DNA of 63,569 nt from Methanomicrobiaceae archaeon (GTDB taxonomy: Archaea > Halobacteriota > Methanomicrobia > Methanomicrobiales > Methanomicrobiaceae), in assembly GCA_016937345.1 (NCBI GenBank), contig JAFGWE010000037.1:1-63569 (forward strand), given 5' to 3'. Shown piece after piece: positions 49,302 through 57,151 of the stretch. Under the pieces are notes generated by a model. It searched no databases. It saw only the letters and a program-made list of their open reading frames with translations, and was not told the DNA's origin. Both the position numbers and the translations under genes were made by a program. Each line of letters starts with the position of its first letter. Position 1 is the first letter of the stretch.

Positions 49302-49556
49302 ATGGCCATTAAAAAAGAGAAAAAGGATTTTCAAACAACTGTAAAAATGCCTCAATCTCTAAAAAATGATGCAGAAAGATCTGCGAATGAATTGGGCATT
49401 TCTTTGATGGAATACATTCGCCGCGCAGTCCAGGAGAAACTTGATCGCGAAAGTGGTGCCGTGAGAGATATTGTTACAGTGACAGATGAAGAACTCGATG
49501 CACGAATAGAAGCATTTCTTGAAAAGAAACTAGCAGAGAAAAAATTAGGGAAATAA
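49302..49556 (+). CDS. Ribbon-helix-helix regulator, rightward
   Basis: An 84-residue protein: strand DFQTTVKMPQSLKNDAERSA, helix NELGISLMEYIRRAVQEKLD, then an acidic coiled end with EELDARIEAFLEKKLAEKK. I start at ATG 49302, about 27 nt after a TATA box; an earlier in-frame ATG at 49248 would place the start upstream of that TATA. It probably keeps the provirus silent, since it is one of only two rightward genes at this end. Confidence 0.7.
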   Translation: MAIKKEKKDFQTTVKMPQSLKNDAERSANELGISLMEYIRRAVQEKLDRESGAVRDIVTVTDEELDARIEAFLEKKLAEKKLGK

Positions 49557-49561
49557 GATCT

Positions 49562-49936
49562 ATGTCATTTTACGAAGCACTCAAAGATGCGGCGAGTCTT
49601 GCAAAAAAAGTTGATAATATAGAATTGTATCAAAAATTGCTTGATTTGCAAGCACAGGCATTAGATATTCAATCAGATAATTCTGAGAAGCAAAAAAGAA
49701 TCAATGAGCTTGAGTCAGAGATCAGCCGTCTCAAAGAAGTACAAAAAATAAATGCTGAAGATGTTGTACAAGACACAAATTATCCATTTTTCACATTGGA
49801 AAGTGAAGGTAACAAAATAAAATATTGCTCGAATTGTTGGAGAAATAATGGTAAGATAGTGCAGTTTAGCAGTCCTAATGGTGTTCATCGAATGTGTCCC
49901 ATGTGTAATACATCCTATCTTTCGAGGACGAGGTAA
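49562..49936 (+). CDS. Coiled-coil zinc-ribbon protein
   Basis: A 124-residue protein, 5 bases after the RHH stop. Residues 1-65 form a coiled coil (LYQKLLDLQAQALDIQSDNS). Residues 86-120 form a zinc ribbon (C89, C92, C112, C115). It shares the rightward transcript with the RHH regulator and may act in immunity or lysogeny. Similar coiled-coil plus ribbon proteins are common but little studied. Confidence 0.65.
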   Translation: MSFYEALKDAASLAKKVDNIELYQKLLDLQAQALDIQSDNSEKQKRINELESEISRLKEVQKINAEDVVQDTNYPFFTLESEGNKIKYCSNCWRNNGKIVQFSSPNGVHRMCPMCNTSYLSRTR

Positions 49937-50562
49937 TAATCATTGACAGTAAACGGAGAAGAAGATTAATCTGAAAGATATTCTTCTAAAAGTCGTGAGA
50001 GCTTTAAATTCTCGCGTATTCTCCGTTCAATTCTGTCTTCAATCACACCCTTGACAGGTGTAAAATTGTCAATACTGTGTGACGCCCCCGTGTTCCCCCC
50101 ATGCGCCGGGGTCGTACTGCTCTGATGAGCTCGTCCGGCTGAAGCAACAAGTTGTCTGCGTAGTCGTGCATCGTGAGGGTGTAGGCATCGTTGAAAATGA
50201 TGTCTTGAAGGCACTACGCTTACCTCGATGATGTGTTGGATGATGCAGATTATAAGTGGTTCGTGTGTGGTGCGAAAATAAAAAATTGAGGGAATGTTTA
50301 ATGATGTTATTTAACAGCCAGTTTGATAAGAAAAAAGGGTCTCTTGAAGGTGCTGATAGTATAAAGTTGGTTAAATACTACATAAGCATAATTTTTAATA
50401 ATATCTGATGTTTTGATCTCATCAGTTATAAGGTTACAAAACAGATATTTTACCGGAAAGTAGTTTTTGATAAAGTTTTCATCAGTATTTATAAGAAAAC
50501 AGAATCTCTTGTAACATTAGAAAGCAAAATTAGGAATCTAAAATTAGTATATATGGAGTAAA
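49937..50562. other. Right-end non-coding region, GC-rich segment then AT-rich attR side
   Basis: About 625 bases without a convincing gene. From about 50080 to 50275 the DNA is GC-rich (CGCCCCCGTGTTCCCCCCAT and following), unlike the AT-rich flanks. Plus-strand codons ending at 50289 read RHYAYLDDVLDDADYKWFVC without a start, which may be a gene remnant; a minus-strand frame at 49966-50214 overlaps it. A structured RNA or decayed gene is possible. attR and the rlmE promoter follow. Confidence 0.45.
50378..50397. other. Right attachment site (attR core)
   Basis: ATAAGCATAATTTTT at 50383-50397 equals the left copy at 6559-6573; with five more bases to the left the match is 19 of 20. It lies between the last viral gene and host rlmE. 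After excision, pcn and rlmE would be divergent neighbours with about 370 bases between them. Confidence 0.65.
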
Positions 50563-51171
50563 ATGGGTTCACAGTGGGGCGCAGACAGGTATTACCGGAA
50601 ATCAAAAACAGAAGGATACCGTTCACGTGCGGCATATAAAATTCTGGAAATACAGGATAAATTCAATATTATCAGAGAAGATGACAATGTAGTGGATCTG
50701 GGCGCTGCACCGGGCAGCTGGTCGCAGGTGATCCGCGGTATGACTGACGGGCAGGTAATAGCAGTTGATCTTAATCAGATTACTCCTATCGAGAACGTAA
50801 TCACGATTAGGGGTGATTTTACGACTGAAAAAGTTCAGGGCCAGATTCTTTCACATCTGGATCTTGTGAATGTTGTTGTATGTGATGCCTCACCCAAACT
50901 GTCCGGACAGAAAGCCTATGATCAGGCAAGAGCAATAGGATTGTCTGAGAAGGCACTTAAGTTTGCAATTCTTGTTTTGAAGCCCGGCGGAAATTTTGTT
51001 GTGAAAGCATTTCAGGGAGAGATGTTTAAGGAACTTCTTGACATTGCAAGGGATAATTTCTATGGTGTTAAAGTTCACAGGACCCGGGCAACAAGAAAGG
51101 GAAGTACTGAGGTGTACATAGTCGCCAAAAATTTCAAAGGATTTTCAAATGTTTCTGAAGGACAGCTATAA
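50563..51171 (+). CDS. rlmE: 23S rRNA (uridine 2'-O-)-methyltransferase RlmE/FtsJ
   Basis: A 202-residue Rossmann-fold methyltransferase. It has the SAM site VVDLGAAPGSWSQVI, acidic VVVCDASPKLSG, and the K-D-K-E catalytic set seen in FtsJ (RSRAAYKI lysine near 26, D in CDASP, K in FVVKAFQG, E in STEVYIV). It methylates the ribose of a uridine in 23S rRNA. It is the first host gene right of the provirus. It overlaps moaA by 23 nt. Confidence 0.93.
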   Translation: MGSQWGADRYYRKSKTEGYRSRAAYKILEIQDKFNIIREDDNVVDLGAAPGSWSQVIRGMTDGQVIAVDLNQITPIENVITIRGDFTTEKVQGQILSHLDLVNVVVCDASPKLSGQKAYDQARAIGLSEKALKFAILVLKPGGNFVVKAFQGEMFKELLDIARDNFYGVKVHRTRATRKGSTEVYIVAKNFKGFSNVSEGQL

Positions 51172-52027
51172 CAGGCCGGTCACAAATTTAAGAATTAGTC
51201 TGACCTCAAAATGTAATCTTAAATGTAAATACTGTCACAGAGAAGGAGAGGTTTCTCCAAAAGAGGAGATTTCGTTAAATGATATCTCTGAAATTTTAAA
51301 GACAGCTGCAAAATTTAACATGAATAGTGTAAAGTTCACAGGCGGAGAACCTACACTTAGAAAAGATATTGTAGAGATTATTCATGCAGTGCCTTCTTCA
51401 ATGGAGGCATCCATGACTACAAACGGTACTCTTCTTGCTCCAATTGCACAGGATTTAAAAGATGCAGGACTTTCAAGAGTTAATATCAGCATTGACAGTT
51501 TAAATCCGGACAAATATAATGAAATTTGCGGTAGGGATTATCTATCTAATGTTCTTGACGGTATTGATGCCTCAGTAAATGCCGGTTTAACTCCTGTAAA
51601 ACTTAATGTTGTTCTTCTCAAAGGATGCAATGATGATGAGGTTGAGGATTTTATATCCTATGTGAGTGGGAAAAAAGAGATAATCCTCCAATTCATTGAA
51701 TTAATGGATTTAAATGATAAAAACCATGAAAGTTATATCAGTTCGCTTGAAGAAGATTTGAAAAGCAGATCAAAAACTATTCTTACAAGAAGAATGCATC
51801 ACAGGAAAAAATACTGCATAGAGGGTGCAGAAGTTGAAATTGTGCGCCCAATGCATAATAATGAATTTTGTGCTTTCTGCAATCGTTTGAGAGTTACATC
51901 AGACGGTGAATTAAAGCCCTGCCTTCTCAGGCATGACAATCATCTAAATATTAAGGGCAAAAGCGGTGTCCAACTCGAAGAACTCTTTAAAGTTGCGGTA
52001 AATAGACGTGAACCTTTCTTTAAATAA
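51149..52027 (+). CDS. moaA: GTP 3',8-cyclase MoaA
   Basis: A 292-residue radical SAM enzyme of molybdopterin synthesis. The SAM cluster is C22, C26, C29 (TSKCNLKCKYCHREGE), with KFTGGEPTLRKDI after it. The second cluster is C-terminal, FCAFCNRLRVTSDGELKPC. GTP is rearranged to the first pterin intermediate with MoaC. It is slightly short for the family but has all cluster cysteines. Confidence 0.92.
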   Translation: MFLKDSYNRPVTNLRISLTSKCNLKCKYCHREGEVSPKEEISLNDISEILKTAAKFNMNSVKFTGGEPTLRKDIVEIIHAVPSSMEASMTTNGTLLAPIAQDLKDAGLSRVNISIDSLNPDKYNEICGRDYLSNVLDGIDASVNAGLTPVKLNVVLLKGCNDDEVEDFISYVSGKKEIILQFIELMDLNDKNHESYISSLEEDLKSRSKTILTRRMHHRKKYCIEGAEVEIVRPMHNNEFCAFCNRLRVTSDGELKPCLLRHDNHLNIKGKSGVQLEELFKVAVNRREPFFK

Positions 52028-52083
52028 TTTTTTTCAGTGTATACTTGCAAATATTTTTTTGCAATATGGTTTAATAAATTATC

Positions 52084-52593
52084 ATGCTTCTTGAAAAAAA
52101 TGAATATCAGCATGTTCTGGACAGACTATACTCTAAATCACTGGTTCTGGAATCACCCGGTGACTTCAATCAGGTTCTGTACTTTTATTTTATGGATTCT
52201 CTTGCACACATTGACTTTTCAGTCTGTATTCTTGCCTACAATTATCATAATATCAGAAATAAGATGAATCAGGAATATATGCGCTGGCGTATTGATGAGG
52301 AGCAGAAGGGTGACAGAGCACTATTTCCTGAATTCATTAATTGGTTAAAGGTTAATTATAAAGAAAAGTTTGATTCTCTTCCATATCTGTGGAGAGTCAT
52401 ATATGATAAGTCAACATCCGCAGGCTACAGGAGTTTTCGAATAGTAACTGACCCTGACAGCAATCAACCGACTCCTGTAAATTCGTTTAATCAGTGGATA
52501 GATGAATTTTTTGACCAGAAACTTTTGAAAAGTATGTATGATGGTGGATCACTTGATGGTTTGTTCAAAGAATTTTTAAGTAAAAAGAAGTAA
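52084..52593 (+). CDS. Conserved archaeal hypothetical protein
   Basis: A 169-residue mostly helical protein, acidic at its start (MLLEKNEYQHVLDRLYSK) and rich in aromatic residues (FFDQKLLKSMYDGG). No motif indicates function. It starts 57 bases after moaA and ends 4 bases before the peptidase gene, so it shares that transcript. Confidence 0.65.
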   Translation: MLLEKNEYQHVLDRLYSKSLVLESPGDFNQVLYFYFMDSLAHIDFSVCILAYNYHNIRNKMNQEYMRWRIDEEQKGDRALFPEFINWLKVNYKEKFDSLPYLWRVIYDKSTSAGYRSFRIVTDPDSNQPTPVNSFNQWIDEFFDQKLLKSMYDGGSLDGLFKEFLSKKK

Positions 52594-52597
52594 GGAT

Positions 52598-53767
52598 ATG
52601 GATGTTTCAAGGGTTTGTTCGGAGCTTGTAGCGATTAAAAGTGAAAATCCGCCGGGGTCTACTAAAGAGGTCACCGAGTACATCGGAAATACTCTTGAAG
52701 GCCTTGGCCTTTCTTTTCAGATTACTGATGACGGCTTTGGACGGGCTAATATATTTACTGATTATAAGAATAAGCCCCTAATGTTCATGGGTCATCTGGA
52801 TGTTGTACCTGCAATAGGTGAGGGGTGGGATAATGATCCATTTTCAGGAGAGATCTCTGATGGATATGTGCATGGCAGAGGTTCTACCGATATGAAGGGT
52901 GGATGTGCTGCAATATTATGTGCGCTATCTGAGACTCTCAATAAGGGTTTTACACCTTCATGTAATCTCTGTTTTGTGTGTGATGAAGAATCCGGTGGGA
53001 ATGCCGGAGTTAATTATCTGCTGGATAAACGGCTAATAAGACCCTGTGACTGTATAATTGCTGAACCAACTCCGTGCATGAATCCTGCAATTGGGCAGAA
53101 AGGACTTTTCAGGGCTGAAATTAGTTTTACAGGAGAACCTGGGCATGGTTCTTTATATCCTGCTTTTGGTGTCAGTGCTATAATGAAATCATTTGAATTT
53201 TTAAATTTTATAAAAGAGTTGCATCAAAAAGATTACATGAATGAAACCAGCCTTGAAGAGATAATTAATAATTCTTCAGATGTTTTATCAGAAATATATG
53301 GAATTCCTGACTCGGGGGAAATATTAAGAAAAATTACATACAATCCTGGAAAAATCTGCGGAGGTGAGGAGATGAATATTGTAGCTCAGAGATGCTTTCT
53401 GAGTCTTGAGATGAGAATCCCCTGGGGGTGCAGAATCAATGAATTAAAAGAAGAATTATCAAAGCATAACTCATCTCCGAATATAAATACTATTGAAATG
53501 TGTGACCCCAATCTTACCTGCCCCTCCGAAAAAATTGTTGCAATTGCATGTAAGGAGATTGAACGGGTTTACAGAAAAAAATCCTGCCCGATAGTTCAGT
53601 GGGCAGCAAGTGATGCCAGATATCTTCGGGAAAAGGGATTTAATGCAATTGAATACGGGCCAGGTGATCTTACAACAATGCACGGCAAGAATGAAAAAGT
53701 TTCAGTAGAAAATCTTAAAAAATCTGTTGAAATTTATGCAGGAATTATGAGCGAATACTGCACATAA
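52598..53767 (+). CDS. M20 peptidase, ArgE/DapE-type deacylase
   Basis: A 389-residue zinc amidohydrolase. Metal ligands are H and D in MGHLDVVPA, D in GRGSTDMKGGCAA, EE in CDEESGGN and the late H in TMHGKNEK. The dimerisation domain spans about 185-290. Substrate could be succinyl-diaminopimelate, acetyl-ornithine or another acyl amino acid; the asd-dapB-dapA block in the same window makes DapE tempting but does not prove it. Confidence 0.85.
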   Translation: MDVSRVCSELVAIKSENPPGSTKEVTEYIGNTLEGLGLSFQITDDGFGRANIFTDYKNKPLMFMGHLDVVPAIGEGWDNDPFSGEISDGYVHGRGSTDMKGGCAAILCALSETLNKGFTPSCNLCFVCDEESGGNAGVNYLLDKRLIRPCDCIIAEPTPCMNPAIGQKGLFRAEISFTGEPGHGSLYPAFGVSAIMKSFEFLNFIKELHQKDYMNETSLEEIINNSSDVLSEIYGIPDSGEILRKITYNPGKICGGEEMNIVAQRCFLSLEMRIPWGCRINELKEELSKHNSSPNINTIEMCDPNLTCPSEKIVAIACKEIERVYRKKSCPIVQWAASDARYLREKGFNAIEYGPGDLTTMHGKNEKVSVENLKKSVEIYAGIMSEYCT

Positions 53768-54103
53768 AGCAAAAATACTATACAATATTTGGTATGGATG
53801 GTTTTTCTTTATATTTCCATGTCCTTCTGCAGGATTCTGCAGCCTATATAAAATAATATCTGCATCTTTGGTAAATCTTTTTTTGATACATATTTTTTTA
53901 ATATACCTTCTAAAATTGCACTTTTTTATTAGTTTAAGCGAATTATCAACAGAAATATGCTTATATATATCCAGAGGCAGTTCTTTTATTCTTTTTATAA
54001 TGAGGCATGCCTAAAACCTGCTAAAAATATAGATGAATGTTTTTTTTCATTTTTTCAAAAATCAGAATTAATTGAATTTTTGAATTTTACAAAAACTATA
54101 TAT

Positions 54104-54151
54104 GTTAACAGTGTTAACAAATTAACTATGCCAGTCGTTAACAGTGTTAAC
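54104..54151. repeat. Two near-palindromic GTTAACAGTGTTAAC sites (likely operators)
   Basis: Identical 15-base copies at 54104-54118 and 54137-54151, with starts 33 bases apart. A TATA-like ACTATATATG lies just before the first. The pair surrounds the start of the winged-helix gene and probably binds its own product. Confidence 0.65.
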
Positions 54152-54397
54152 AAAATGCGTCTCCCACCTTCAGCAAAAGTTGTACTACGTATTCTTGATG
54201 ACGGGAAACCAAAAACCTTTAAAGATATGACCTCTGAAGCAGAGATAGCGCCGAGAACAATCAGGTATGCATTAAAACGCCTGAAAGAAAGCGAACTTAT
54301 AATCGAAAAGTTCAATTTCAGAGATGCCAGACAGGTACTATATCAGAAAAATAAAATTTCAAAATCTGATGATATACTGGAAATGGCATCAACATGA
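54128..54397 (+). CDS. Winged-helix transcription regulator (MarR-like)
   Basis: About 89 residues from ATG 54128, which is about 26 nt after a TATA box; ATG 54155, after the second operator copy, is the other likely start. The HTH region reads LRILDDGKPKTFKDMTSEAEIAPRTIRYALKRLKES, then a basic wing. Two identical operator-like sites overlap its start, so it likely represses itself. Its stop overlaps the next regulator by 4 nt. Confidence 0.7.
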   Translation: MPVVNSVNKMRLPPSAKVVLRILDDGKPKTFKDMTSEAEIAPRTIRYALKRLKESELIIEKFNFRDARQVLYQKNKISKSDDILEMAST

Positions 54398-54738
54398 GAC
54401 CTCCTTTATGCGATATAATGACCTGTGATGAGATTGTGCGGGTTTATCTTCCACAGGTTAGATCAGAGCTTGTATTCCGTCTTGTTACAGATAAGGGAAT
54501 ACCGCAGGCAAAAGTAGCCAGATGGATGGGGATGTCTCGTGCAGCAGTATCCCAGTATATAAGCAAGAAAAGGGGTATGGGCGATATTGATATCTCAATG
54601 GATTTAAACGAAATTATTGAAGCCTGGGCTGATGGAGTGATTACCGGCGAAGGTTCGGTAACAATCTGTGATTTATGCCAGTGCATACGAAGAATAAAAA
54701 GTAAATGTGATCCTCAAACTCCTAAAAATCAGATATAA
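54394..54738 (+). CDS. XRE-type HTH regulator of archaeal type
   Basis: A 114-residue protein. The HTH core is QAKVARWMGMSRAAVSQYIS, and the end holds CDLCQCIRR, a possible metal site. The family is found mainly in archaea and is annotated as a transcriptional regulator. It is translationally coupled to the MarR-like gene, so the two may act on the same genes. Confidence 0.78.
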   Translation: MRPPLCDIMTCDEIVRVYLPQVRSELVFRLVTDKGIPQAKVARWMGMSRAAVSQYISKKRGMGDIDISMDLNEIIEAWADGVITGEGSVTICDLCQCIRRIKSKCDPQTPKNQI

Positions 54739-55055
54739 AAATATTATTTTATTTTTTTCGAGATATTCAGGTGATTCATCGGAACTGAATTTTTTTAATA
54801 AAAAACAGTCAATAACAAAAGTAAATATTTTTTGAGTTATTGTGCGGGAAAATCAGCATAATCAATATAATAAATTATTGATTTATTAGATAAATGATTA
54901 GTAAGATGCCTTATCTGGTGTAAAAAGGTTAATAAAACGGTAATATCGGTTTAAAATTAAAAAGAAATTTCAATGATAGAATTGATACATTTATCTTAAA
55001 TTATTTTGAATATTTACAAACAAAATCTGAATAGTAAATATATTGGAGATTAAGA
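54739..55055. other. AT-rich intergenic region
   Basis: 317 bases with no gene. It has T-rich tracts after the regulator stop and a weak AT hairpin (AATAAAT / ATTTATT at 54869-54887), and should hold the apbC promoter near its right end. Nothing else is seen. Confidence 0.4.
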
Positions 55056-55952
55056 ATGGTTGAAAAAAATACAAATTCGGAATGTGATGGTAACTGCAAA
55101 GGATGTGCATCAGCAGCAAACTGTAATGATCCAAAAAAGACAGCTTCAGGACTTCCTCCTAAGGTTGAGATGGATGTAAAGCATGTAATACTGGTCTTAA
55201 GCGGTAAAGGAGGGGTTGGCAAAAGCACTGTTGCAACAAATCTGGCAATGTCTCTTGCCAATAAAGGTTACAAAACCGGTATTGCAGATGTTGATATTCA
55301 TGGGCCAAATATTCCAAAAATGCTTGGTATAGAAGACAAAAAACTTTCTTCAATGGACGGAAAGCATATAGATCCTGTCATGGTCCTTGGAAATCTCGGA
55401 GTTGTCTCTATGGCTTTTCTTCTTCCTGATACCTCAAGCCCTGTAATCTGGAGGGGTGCTATGAAAAACACTGCTATAAAGCAGTTCCTTGAAGATGTAA
55501 ACTGGGGAACGTTGGACTTTTTAGTTGTTGATCTTCCGCCTGGAACCGGTGATGAAGCCTTATCGGTAGCTCAGCTTGCACCAAATATTGCAGGGGCAGT
55601 AATTGTTACAACTCCACAGGATGTTGCAGTTTTAGACTCCTCTAAATCTGTCAAATTTGTTGAGAAACTTGACATAAAAGTACTTGGAATAATTGAAAAC
55701 ATGAGTGGTCTTATCTGCCCGCACTGTGGGGACAAAATTGATCTCTTTGGTTCAGGCGGGGGAGAAAAAGCTGCTAAAGAATTAAAAGTTCCTTATCTTG
55801 GAGATATTCCTCTGGATCCTGATATGAGAAAAGCAGGAGATGAAGGAAAACCCTTTATTGTACGCCGTGACGGAACAGAACAGAACAAAGTTACCTGGCA
55901 GCATGTTGATAAGGTGATGGAAAATATTCTGCAGGAAATTAATAAAAACTGA
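55056..55952 (+). CDS. apbC: Mrp/NBP35-type ATP-binding iron-sulfur carrier
   Basis: A 298-residue P-loop ATPase. The deviant Walker A GKGGVGKST is near residue 52. Cysteines 10, 14, 17 and 23 at the N-terminus (CDGNCKGC) and the CPHC pair near residue 220 hold bridging Fe-S clusters. It carries clusters to apo-proteins, which methanogens need in bulk. Length is normal. Confidence 0.9.
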   Translation: MVEKNTNSECDGNCKGCASAANCNDPKKTASGLPPKVEMDVKHVILVLSGKGGVGKSTVATNLAMSLANKGYKTGIADVDIHGPNIPKMLGIEDKKLSSMDGKHIDPVMVLGNLGVVSMAFLLPDTSSPVIWRGAMKNTAIKQFLEDVNWGTLDFLVVDLPPGTGDEALSVAQLAPNIAGAVIVTTPQDVAVLDSSKSVKFVEKLDIKVLGIIENMSGLICPHCGDKIDLFGSGGGEKAAKELKVPYLGDIPLDPDMRKAGDEGKPFIVRRDGTEQNKVTWQHVDKVMENILQEINKN

Positions 55953-55996
55953 TTTCACATTTTTTTTAGATGCGAATAAACTGATTTCACATTTTT
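55946..55996. repeat. Tandem copies of AAACTGATTTCACATTTTT
   Basis: 19-base copies at 55946-55964 and 55978-55996, 32 bases apart, each followed by T-rich DNA. The first includes the apbC stop. They may be a duplicated terminator. Confidence 0.5.
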
Positions 55997-56169
55997 AGAT
56001 AATAATATCAAAAATTAAGTGACATTTTTATAATTGAATGTCAGCGGATTTCTCTTATATTTAGATAAGGGTAATAATTTAGTGGCCTTGTCATCTTTTT
56101 TTAAAAGGAATATTTAATTGGCATTGAAATACAACCAATTAGACTAATTGCGTAATAACAGGTATAAAT

Positions 56170-56820
56170 ATGAAAATCGGAATTGTGGGTGGAACCGGAC
56201 ATATAGGACAGGGTCTTGCACATCGTCTTTCACATAATCATGAGATAATACTTGGCTCTAGAGATATTGAAAAGGCATCTTATGCAAGTGAATGTACGAT
56301 TAAGGCATTAAAAGAAAGAGGGATTGAGTCTATGTGCTCCGGAGCTGTAAATCAAGAGGCAGTAGATAAGGGGGATATTGTTGTGCTGTCTGTGAACTAC
56401 AAAAATCTGGAATCTACTCTTGATTCTTTAACAGGATTTGAAAATAAGATTGTCATCAGTCCGATAAATCCAATTTCAAAAGGTGATCATTTCTATTATG
56501 ATCCTCCTGCTGATGGTTCGGCAGCACTTGCTGTAAAACGTCTTCTTCCTGAAAATGCAAAAGTCGTATCGGCTTTTAACAATATAGCAGCAAATAAATG
56601 GAAACAGTTGGATGATGAACTTGATTATTCCGTTGCCGTATGTGGTGATGATCATGAGGCAAAAAAAATTGTTATGGGGCTTGTAAATGAGGTTTCACTG
56701 TTAAAAGCAGTCGATGCCGGACCTCTTGCAATGTCGTCCGTTGTTGAGAGTATTACACCTCTTATTTTCAATATAGCAAAATATAATGATATGAAAGACG
56801 TCGGAATTAAATTTATATGA
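56170..56820 (+). CDS. fno: F420H2:NADP oxidoreductase
   Basis: A 216-residue Rossmann protein. The NADP site is GIVGGTGHIGQGLAHRLS followed by GSRDIEKA. The block FNNIAANKW and the C-terminal VVESITPLIFNIAKYN match the Fno/NpdG family. It passes electrons between F420 and NADP in the cytoplasm, as in methanogens. Length matches. Confidence 0.92.
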   Translation: MKIGIVGGTGHIGQGLAHRLSHNHEIILGSRDIEKASYASECTIKALKERGIESMCSGAVNQEAVDKGDIVVLSVNYKNLESTLDSLTGFENKIVISPINPISKGDHFYYDPPADGSAALAVKRLLPENAKVVSAFNNIAANKWKQLDDELDYSVAVCGDDHEAKKIVMGLVNEVSLLKAVDAGPLAMSSVVESITPLIFNIAKYNDMKDVGIKFI

Positions 56821-57151
56821 TAATTATCTCCGATTGAGATTATTATTATTTTTATTCATATCAAATTAATCAGACATTTTTTAAATTTTGAAATATTAAT
56901 GGTATTTTTTAATTTATAAGTTAAATTAACCGTTTCAATCAACTCTTTTAATCTATTGCCTGAAGCTATTGTGATGAAAATAGACTCTATACTGTATATA
57001 GAAAATATTATAAGCTGCAAGAAAGAAGATGTTTGTAAGCATTTGCAAAAATGCAGGGAAATTTGATAAATAATAAATTTACTTGAATTGAATTTTAAAA
57101 AAAACCGTATTTGTGTAGAATTCCGGATGCGGGAAATCAGGAGGAAATTTA
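56821..57151. other. AT-rich intergenic region before glutamate synthase
   Basis: 331 bases. It includes a 30-codon frame at 56974-57066 with three cysteines but no clear start signal, and a small stem GCATTT/AAATGC at 57039-57054. It must also hold the gltB promoter. Nothing else is evident. Confidence 0.4.

Noticed and set aside
50110-50150. Hammerhead-like CTGATGAG followed by a stem
   Set aside because: The GAAAC part of the ribozyme core is not present at the needed place and no stem III is visible.
49966-50214. An 82-codon minus-strand frame at the right end
   Set aside because: The first half is Arg/His-rich, as expected from reading a GC-rich structured stretch backward. It lacks a ribosome site or a TATA at the right distance. 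Only its last 35 codons look protein-like.
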